Source of the DNA: Steromphala cineraria
Taxonomy: Eukaryota; Mollusca; Gastropoda; Trochida; Trochidae
Assembly (NCBI GenBank): GCA_916613615.1
Contig: OU744724.1
Location: 46,242,500 to 46,306,499 of the forward strand
DNA length: 64,000 nt
Direction of reading: 5' to 3'
This document shows positions 57,625 through 64,000 of this stretch, piece after piece; the stretch's first letter is position 1, and every line of letters begins with the position of its first letter. Below the pieces are notes generated by a model, which was given only the letters and a program-made list of their open reading frames with translations, did not search any database and was not told the DNA's origin. Both the position numbers and the translations under genes were made by a program.

Positions 57625-57811
57625 AATGATTTGAACTACTTTCTTAGGATGTGACGTACCCGCTCAGGCGTAGGTAGCTGGGGGGCAGCTACGGTACGGA
57701 TTACTATGCGTACTTTTAGCGGTTACGTCTCTTTCTCATCGAGTAAGGTAAGTGGCAACTTGTTAAGTTGAAGTAGGTATTTAAATATCTAAAATATTTA
57801 GATTTTAATAA
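57625..57811 (-). repeat. DIRS right inverted terminal repeat
   Basis: ACTACTTTCTTAGGATGTGA through TCTCATCGAGTAAGG to CAACTTGTTAAGTTGAAGTA mirrors the left repeat. It extends about 25 bp beyond the shared part (TATTTAAATATCTAAAATAT...), an extension specific to the right end and copied in the ICR. Confidence 0.92.
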
Positions 57812-60800
57812 TATTGCGAGATAATCTACAATGTTTTTCATCCCACATGTTTGGCGATACCTATGAAAGATATACGTAAAAATATATGAAAACGACAATC
57901 TTTAGTACTCATATTTAGAAGTTAAGTACTCAAGGAAATAGAAATAAAATGGTTTTTGGCGTTTGTTTTTATACTCGACTAATGTAAGTAATTCCTATAG
58001 ATGTTCAAATAACTAAGTTTTTCCCAACTAGGCCTTATGAAATCATTGCGAAAATATACTTTATATTGCCTTTGTTCAGGTAAAACTGCCCAAAATTTGC
58101 ATATTTTCAATACATTTCGAAACCTGCTATAGCTTGCGTAACTTTCAGCAATGCGTGTGACAAAAACCTGCAACTCACTTTTCACTTGAACTTGCAGCTG
58201 CATGTGCGTTGCCACAGCAACTCTGCAATTGACAACTAAAGTTATGAATGAACTCGTAAGAATAGTAGTTTGTAACACGCGTTTATGTCTGTAAACTTAA
58301 AAGGAAACCACATTCTTGTCAATTATTTTATGAAATTCTAAATCTTATAAGATATGAATAGTAGATGACATAAGATATAAAACTATTGTACATTAAACAA
58401 TGTATTTTAACGGATGGTACTGAGAATACAGATCATTTACATACTATAGCTTGCATCAGAAACATACATTTCGACTTAGAAAATGACACGTTTTTCTCTC
58501 CTGTAAATTCATTTATTTTGGGGGATTTAACAAAAACTGTCTGAAACAAAAGTTTATTTAAAGATACAAATATCCAGTTAGTTCCCAATAAAGGAATAAT
58601 CGACAAAAATCATTTTATTTCTATTTCCATGATTACTATAGAAAAAGGCAAATCGATTACTTAAACTTTGATGTAATTATGATAATGATTGACACATTAT
58701 TTGTAAAAATATCAACACGGAGCTAAATGGCATCGTTCAATAAAATAATTGACTGCTTGAAGTTAGGTTGAAAATCTATCATTTCAATGAACATCGTTTG
58801 TAACAAACTCTTGTTTGTTGGAATCATGTCCAATTCGTGCACCTCAAATTCTTTCTGGTACAGAATTCATTTCTGAACAAACAGATGTAAAATCTTTTCT
58901 AAAAGATATTTATTGAAGCAATAATTTGATTTTAAAATTTAATACAAAATTTAATTTTTGATTTCATTTATTGCCATCTGTAGATAAAACTAATTGTAGA
59001 AAAGTATTAGAATATTTGAGAAAAATAAAAACTATGACAAGTAAGACAATGAATTTGTTCATGGGTGTTTTCTTTTAAATTCTGTTTTTTAGAAAAGAGG
59101 CAGAAGCTAAATATGAGAGATACCAATGTGACCTCATTGTTGAAATTTTACACTATTGAAGTTCAAAGCAAAAGCTTCAAAACAAGGTTAAAGAAGGGCT
59201 GCATAACCTTTTTTAAAAATATTTTTCAAAAGATATTGGTCAAATAACTATATAACATAAATATTAGGCCAAAACAGCAACGATACACAGTTTCTCAATG
59301 AAGCTACAGCTAAGTAAACATTGCGTAACAAGACGTCTGCTTGTCGCCGTCCAGCGACAAACCAAAACAAGGCTGAGAGGCCACGGGCAGGGGATACCGG
59401 AAGTGACGTGGCAGTAGGCGAAGCGTTCGTCTGCTTATATGGAAAATGATAGGCGAAATCCGCAGTACTGCCTTTTCAAAGCGATTAACAGTATGTTATA
59501 TCATTGTGTTGCTGTCAACTGTCCGTCCTAGAATATCTCCTGATGAAGTCTCCGTAGACAAATTCCCATCATATTGATGGTTTCACGCCAAATTGACCCG
59601 CTGTGTTAGGTCAAACAGAGCAATGTGACAATCTACATCGAACTCACGTGTTCCGATCACTACACCGATTTTCTGCTTCGAGCTCGGATTTTCACTGAAT
59701 GAACAGTTTGGCATGCAGAGAAAAGGGAGATTAGTAAAATATAAAACATAGCACAATGTTTTGGGCTGATTTATGGTAATAATCCGAATATACAATGGCC
59801 TATGTGGAATTACTACTTGACTTACTTTGTAAATTTTGATTTATATTATTGACTGTATTTTGTAATATTTAATGGAGCGGCACTTATATAAGCTTAAAGC
59901 TTGTTGTGTCAATCCATATTCATGTAAATGCTTTAATTTCATGAATAAAATATGTTTAAATCATATACAATGCTCACATTTAGATTTGAACGTTGTGTAA
60001 AAAGGTTGAATAAACAATGACATTGGTTTGCAGGTGATACTTACTTTCTTTAGATCAGATACTCACTTATTACACAATTACTTTACTGCATGTCTATCGT
60101 ATTTCCTGTCTGTTTCCTAATTAGATGATATCAAATGATGACTATAGCAGGTAGGTTATATAATGCACAATCATCAACACCTGGCTATTTTATGACATCA
60201 GATAATTAGGTAACATCAAATAGCAATTTTATTCCTTAACATCCCCTTTTTCTCCGATTGGTAAATTATAACCTATCAACCTGAAATTAGGAATACCGTT
60301 TTTGCTCTATCTGATAATTATTTTGGATAAGGTTCATTTAATAAATCTTCATTCTGTTTGGTCATGTATCGGGTATTGTTGTGGAAAATATCTCCTCTAT
60401 GTAAAAGAGTGAAAACATTAAGATTTTCAGTGAAATGCCCTATTAAAATAATGTTTTAAACAAGACATCAGTGATCATCCAATACATGTCTTTCATTGAG
60501 AATTGTAACTTGTCCATCACTAAATGAAATAACTAAGAAAAACGTATATATTTTTTATCCTGTTACAAAATGAAGTCAAAGGCAATTCTAAAAAAAATGG
60601 TTTAAATGTAAATAAAAATAGTATTGTATAATAACATCCTTTCTGCTGTGCTACTAAAGTAATATTCAATAACAACCAACAACTGTGCACGAAGATAAAA
60701 CAGTTCACACGGGAGCAATTGTTTACATATACATCCAGGTTCTCACGTGCAGTCTTATGACAACATTGCGCAAAGCGAGACCATCTAGGCCTACATGCTG

Positions 60801-61450
60801 TAGCATTATGCGCACAACTTCGTTTTTAATCAGGGTCTTACGTTTTTATCAATACAAATTGCCAGTTGAATGAATAAACTACCGATTTATTGAAGGTTTG
60901 AGATGTTTGGATGTTGTTTAGGGTGTTTAATCGACGGTTAAACATCGAGCTGTACTGTTAGCTTGTGTTGTTTTACATAACGAGGGCACACAAGGGGGTA
61001 TCACATCACCTACTAACACGTCACGAGGCAGTCACGCTTCAGTGCGTTTTATTCTGTTCGCCGTCCTAATTAGGCGGTGTTATTCATACAGTCGTAATTA
61101 AGCCGTTTCTAGGTCGATTTTAGAAATTTAAAGTTGAGTCCATGTGAAACTGTTATCACTATTTCATGAATCCCGAAAGTTGCCATATAGCATTTCAGTC
61201 CCTCTTTAAGAATCCATTAAAGGTCTTAGGAGCCATATGCAAAATCAGCTTCAAAATAAGAATTGTCTGTCAGGATAACAACTTAGTGTCTTGTTCAACC
61301 ATTAAATCTTCAAATTCTTACCATCTAAAGCCAAGTGAGCCAGAGAGCTGTCACCTTTAACAGACTAAATTTATCAAGACAAGACCAAGCTTAATGAAGA
61401 AATTTATTTTTCCACACAATTTTACTGTGTATATATATATGCATGTATCC
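57812..61450. other. Largely unique AT-rich intron DNA; nothing recognised
   Basis: The longest repeat-poor stretch in the window. No frame exceeds 100 codons or resembles a known family, and no tandem or clear inverted structure is seen. A short GC-richer patch at 59330-59480 (GTCTGCTTGTCGCCGTCCAG, AGTGACGTGGCAGTAGGCGA) stands out but is unexplained. No internal exon fitting the myosin between exons E and F is needed, since their protein junction is seamless. Confidence 0.5.
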
Positions 61451-61456
61451 TCTTTG

Positions 61457-62795
61457 TTATCCCCCGCAACAACGAAGTTGCGGGGGGTATTAAAATGGGT
61501 ACCGTCAAAAAATGAGGCCTCTATGTTTGTTTAAATATGATCAAATTGATCTTGAAGATCCAAATACCTAATACATTAATTCATTCGTTTGATTTTAATT
61601 TTGTCAGTTAAGTCAAATTATGCCCAACAGTGAACATAAAGTTGGTATGATTTAGTTTTTTTATCTCATCAGGTCTGAAAGACCCGATGGGCTTATGGCA
61701 TGGCATGGCGTCCGTCTGTCCGTCCGTAAACTTTTCACTTTTTCGACTTCTTCTCCAGAACCAATGACTCCAGAGAGCTGAAATTTTATGTACATACTCC
61801 TTGGCCAAAAGGGATTCTTAATTGTAGATTTCGTGACCCCATGACCCCAAATGGGGTCACAGGGGTCAAAACCTTAAAAACCTATTTGGATCTTCTTCTC
61901 CAGTTCCAAAAGGTCTAGAGAGCTGAAAAGTTGTGTGCAGACTCCTTGGCCAATGGGGATTCTAAATTGTAGATTTCGTGACCCCATGACCCCAAATGGG
62001 GTCACAGGGGTCAAAACCTTAAAAACCTATTTGGATCTTCTTCTCCAGTTCCAAAAGGTCTAGAGAGCTGAAAAGTTGTGTGCAGACTCCTTGGCCAATG
62101 GGGATTCTAAATTGTAGATTTCGTGACCCCATGACCCCAAATGGGGTCACAGGGGTCAAAACCTTAAAAACCTATTTGGATCTTCTTCTCCAGTTCCAAA
62201 AGGTCTAGAGAGCTGAAAAGTTGTGTGCAGACTCCTTGGCCAATGGGGATTCTAAATTGTAGATTTCGTGACCCCATGACCCCAAATGGGGTCACAGGGG
62301 TCAAAACCTTAAATACCTATTTGGATCTTCTTCTCCAGTTCCAAAAGGTCTAGAGAGCTGAAAAGTTGTGTGCATACCCCTTGGCCAATGGGGATTCTAA
62401 ATTGTAGATTATGTGACCCCTTGACCCCAAATGGGGTCACAGGGGTCAAAACCTTAAAAACCTATTTTGATCTTCTTCTCCAGTGCCAAAAGGTCTAGAG
62501 AGCTGAAAAATTTTGTGTAGAGTCCTTGGCCAATGAAGATTTTTAATTTTAGGTTTGGTGACCCCTTGACCCCAATTAGGGTCACAGGGGTCACAGACTT
62601 AAAAACCTATTTCCATCAAAAGTCTGATGAGCTACAGAGCCCATGGCTCTATTTTTATTAGAACAGTTTCTTTCATATCCTGGAACTTTTTTGTTAATTT
62701 GTGTGACAAAAATTAACGGTAATATGATAAGGAAAACCTATAATAATTGTGCAATTTGCGGGGGATAAAGCTCGACCATGTCAGCTGCTTGTTTT
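61457..62795 (+). mobile_element. CCCCGCAA-ended element, copy 2, interrupted by a family-1 element
   Basis: It starts with hairpin ATCCCCCGCAAC-AACGAA-GTTGCGGGGGGTAT (61459-61490), then GGGTACCGTC. It tracks copy 1 to 61657 and resumes at 62657 (ATTAGAACAGTTTC) to the usual end TTTGCGGGGGATAAAG and CATGTCAGCTGCTTG. The intervening 1 kb is a family-1 element with clean borders. Confidence 0.82.
61658..62656 (+). mobile_element. Tandem-core element family 1, full-length copy nested in a CCCCGCAA element
   Basis: TTTTATCTCATCAGGTCTG, GATGGGCTTATGGCATGGCA, GTCTGTCCGTCCGTAAAC, six core units 145 bp apart (CCTATTTGGATC at 61881, 62026, 62171), then TCTGATGAGCTACAGAGCC and CATGGCTCTATTTTT. The middle units are nearly identical and the outer ones more diverged. 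The host element gives the empty site, so both borders are defined. Confidence 0.92.
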
Positions 62796-62916
62796 TTCAG
62801 TTTTAGTAAAAATGAGTTATGTAGCTCAACCATGCTGAATTTTGCTTTTGATTGACGTTTTGCAAATAAGAAGTAGTTGTAATTTTCATAAAGGTTTTTC
62901 TTGTCAATCCTTTCAG

Positions 62917-63081
62917 GGTTACCCAGTTCATATGGACAATGCAGCCTTTGTGCGAAGATATAGAGCACTACAGGAGAAGAATCTGTTTGATCAAGACCAG
63001 ACTGACTTGAGACCACTCATTTTAAGCATAATTCAAGAATTGGAAATACCTAGCATGGAGTGGCAAATAGGAAAATCAAAA
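62917..63081 (+). CDS. Myosin motor exon F (converter)
   Basis: This 165-bp exon has acceptor tcaatcctttcag and donor gtgagt and encodes 55 residues in phase 0. It starts GYPVHMDNAAFVRRYRAL, corresponding to G(Y/F)PxRxxFxxFxxRYxxL at the start of the converter. It ends EWQIGKSKV-like, just before the strand leading to the lever arm. It follows exon E without loss of a residue although 22.5 kb separates them. The next exon is not recognisable before base 64000. Confidence 0.95.
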
Positions 63082-63141
63082 GTGAGTATTTTTTATTAAC
63101 CTTTTACCATCAAACCTGTGAAGCCATTGCTGTTTTTTTAT

Positions 63142-63430
63142 TATCCCTCGCTGCGCGTTTAGCGTGAAGCGAGGGATATAGTATTGGGCAGCGTCTGTCC
63201 CTCCGTACAAATGAAATTGTATATAACTCCAAAACTATTGACCGGATTCTTTTCATTTTTTGTATATAGCTTCATCACCACATGAGTAAGGTCCCTATAG
63301 AGTTTCATGACCTTGACCTTTATTTCAAGGTCACAACGAAACTTTGAAATTTTACCTTTGTCAGCGGGACATCTCAAGAACAATTCACTTGATTCTCTTC
63401 ATAATTTACACAAAACATCTTATTGGGAAA
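63142..63430 (+). mobile_element. Element start with ATCCCTCGCT hairpin
   Basis: ATCCCTCGCT (63143) pairs with AGCGAGGGAT (63170-63179) around GCGCGTTTAGCGTGA. It is followed by GTCTGTCCCTCCGTACAAAT and a core with GACCTTGACCTTTATTTCAAGGTCAC. The layout (terminal hairpin, GTCC-like tract, core) repeats that of the CCCCGCAA element and families 1-2, with different sequence. The right end is not identified. Confidence 0.55.
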
Positions 63431-63699
63431 TTAAGATGAAAGACAAACATTATTAATTAATTTGTTTAAAATCTTTATGGCAACTAGCTGCAAAAACCCA
63501 ATCACATTAAACATCATGTTTTATTTAAACAATGGTATCTCCCTTATATTCCTTTAAATACCACACATAAGGGGTCAACTAGAGTTCAGATATTTCTGTT
63601 GAGTCCACTATGCTTTATTAATACACATCCCAATACAGGCTGCTAGCATCACAGTGTCAGCTGCTAGTCTGTTGCATAATCAACCTGACCCAATTGATA

Positions 63700-64000
63700 T
63701 GAGCATTATGCTATATGGCCATACTTTTCATTTTGTACACCAATGATTGTCATTTGTCACTTAATGATGTATTTACGGTGAAATTTGCAGATGATGCTGC
63801 CCTTACTGGTCTCATTTCTGATTCTGAACATAATTATCGTCAAGGTATTGAAATGTTCTTGGCCTTGTGTAGAGATAATTTTCTTTTTCTGAACGTAAAA
63901 AAGACTAAGGAAATGATTGTTGATTTTCGGTGAAATAAGGAACCTCTTCATTCTATTAGAATCGATAACGAAGAAATTGATAGAGTTAATCACTACAAAT
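63700..64000 (+). pseudogene. LINE reverse transcriptase fragment, runs off the window
   Basis: The frame 63715-63933 reads LYTNDCHLSLNDVFTVKFADDAALTGL (RT motif C) and NFLFLNVKKTKEMIVDFR, then a stop at 63931 with similar sequence continuing (SIRIDNEEIDRVNHYK). It is the same CR1/Rex1-like group as the 8.0-8.7 and 34.0-35.3 kb copies. The 5' side is truncated just before motif C. Confidence 0.85.

Larger units (their letters stand above)
52696..57811 (+). mobile_element. Structurally complete DIRS retrotransposon
   Basis: About 5.1 kb, with inverted terminal repeats, gag, reverse transcriptase, RNase H, tyrosine recombinase and an internal complementary region (ICR) near the 3' end. This is the DIRS-1 arrangement, which replicates through a circle and integrates by recombinase (established). 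The ICR is complementary to both extreme ends and so fixes the boundaries at about 52696 and 57811. Coding frames are broken by several indels and the RT active site is altered (YIED), so it is a recent but dead copy. No target duplication is expected and none is obvious. Confidence 0.93.
3045..63081 (+). other. Unconventional myosin heavy-chain gene, partial (six internal motor-domain exons)
   Basis: Six exons listed separately join in phase into 263 codons matching the C-terminal part of a myosin motor. Seen: FTDN after the relay, [34 protein letters not shown] and WQIGKSKV, in the order and spacing of the family. Introns are 4491, 13920, 6161, 12154 and 22522 bp. The N-terminal half (P-loop, switch I and II) must lie upstream and the neck and tail downstream; neither is visible here. 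Known of the family: an actin-activated ATPase motor. The class cannot be fixed from this piece. Candidates are MyTH4-FERM-type myosins (VII, X, XV) or the myosin head fused to mollusc chitin synthase. Identity as a myosin is very secure; class is open. Confidence 0.95.

Noticed and set aside
57812..61450. A hidden host gene in the repeat-poor stretch
   Set aside because: Frames are short, show no recognisable domains and lack convincing splice-bounded coding segments.

Overview
The window looks like a piece of an AT-rich invertebrate nuclear genome, most probably a bivalve mollusc. The reasons are spliceosomal exons with GT/AG borders, very large repeat-filled introns, interspersed elements with tandem cores and GTCC microsatellites of the kind described in bivalves, and DIRS-type and CR1-like retroelements. 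There is no bacterial gene organisation anywhere.

The only host gene I can support is an unconventional myosin heavy chain on the + strand. Six exons (3045-3119, 7611-7661, 21582-21821, 27983-28122, 40277-40394, 62917-63081) have good splice sites and compatible phases. Together they encode an unbroken 263-codon stretch of the motor domain, from just after the relay helix through the HYAG-containing lower 50-kDa region, loop 2, the VRCLKPN strut and the LTQLRYSG helix into the converter. The gene runs off both ends of the window. Introns are 4.5, 13.9, 6.2, 12.2 and 22.5 kb, so coding sequence is about 1.3% of the span. The myosin class is not resolved; the myosin-headed chitin synthase of molluscs is one untested possibility.

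The rest is intron filled with mobile DNA. Intron 1 (3.1-7.6 kb): foldback elements, tandem-core elements, a 23-bp minisatellite and a hAT-like MITE with an 8-bp target duplication. Intron 2 (7.7-21.6 kb): two reverse-strand LINE pieces, tandem-core arrays, MITEs, a tRNA-derived SINE split by a MITE, a long hairpin and a 42-bp tandem array. Intron 3 (21.8-28.0 kb): a multi-kilobase imperfect inverted repeat and an array rich in AGGTCA motifs. Intron 4 (28.1-40.3 kb): a second tandem-core family (156-bp unit), a decayed DIRS fragment, an internally deleted CR1-like LINE and a 1.95-kb element with terminal inverted repeats. Intron 5 (40.4-62.9 kb): three tyrosine-recombinase retrotransposons, namely a decayed DIRS at 41.7-46.4 kb, an Ngaro/DIRS-like element on the - strand at 47.4-51.5 kb, and a structurally complete DIRS at 52.7-57.8 kb. 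The last has inverted terminal repeats and an internal complementary region that fixes both ends of the element.

I found no host gene other than the myosin and no CRISPR, operon or defence system. The more unusual signals are the complete DIRS architecture, several elements dated relative to one another by nesting with empty-site or target-duplication evidence, and a shared terminal design in at least two unrelated tandem-core families.
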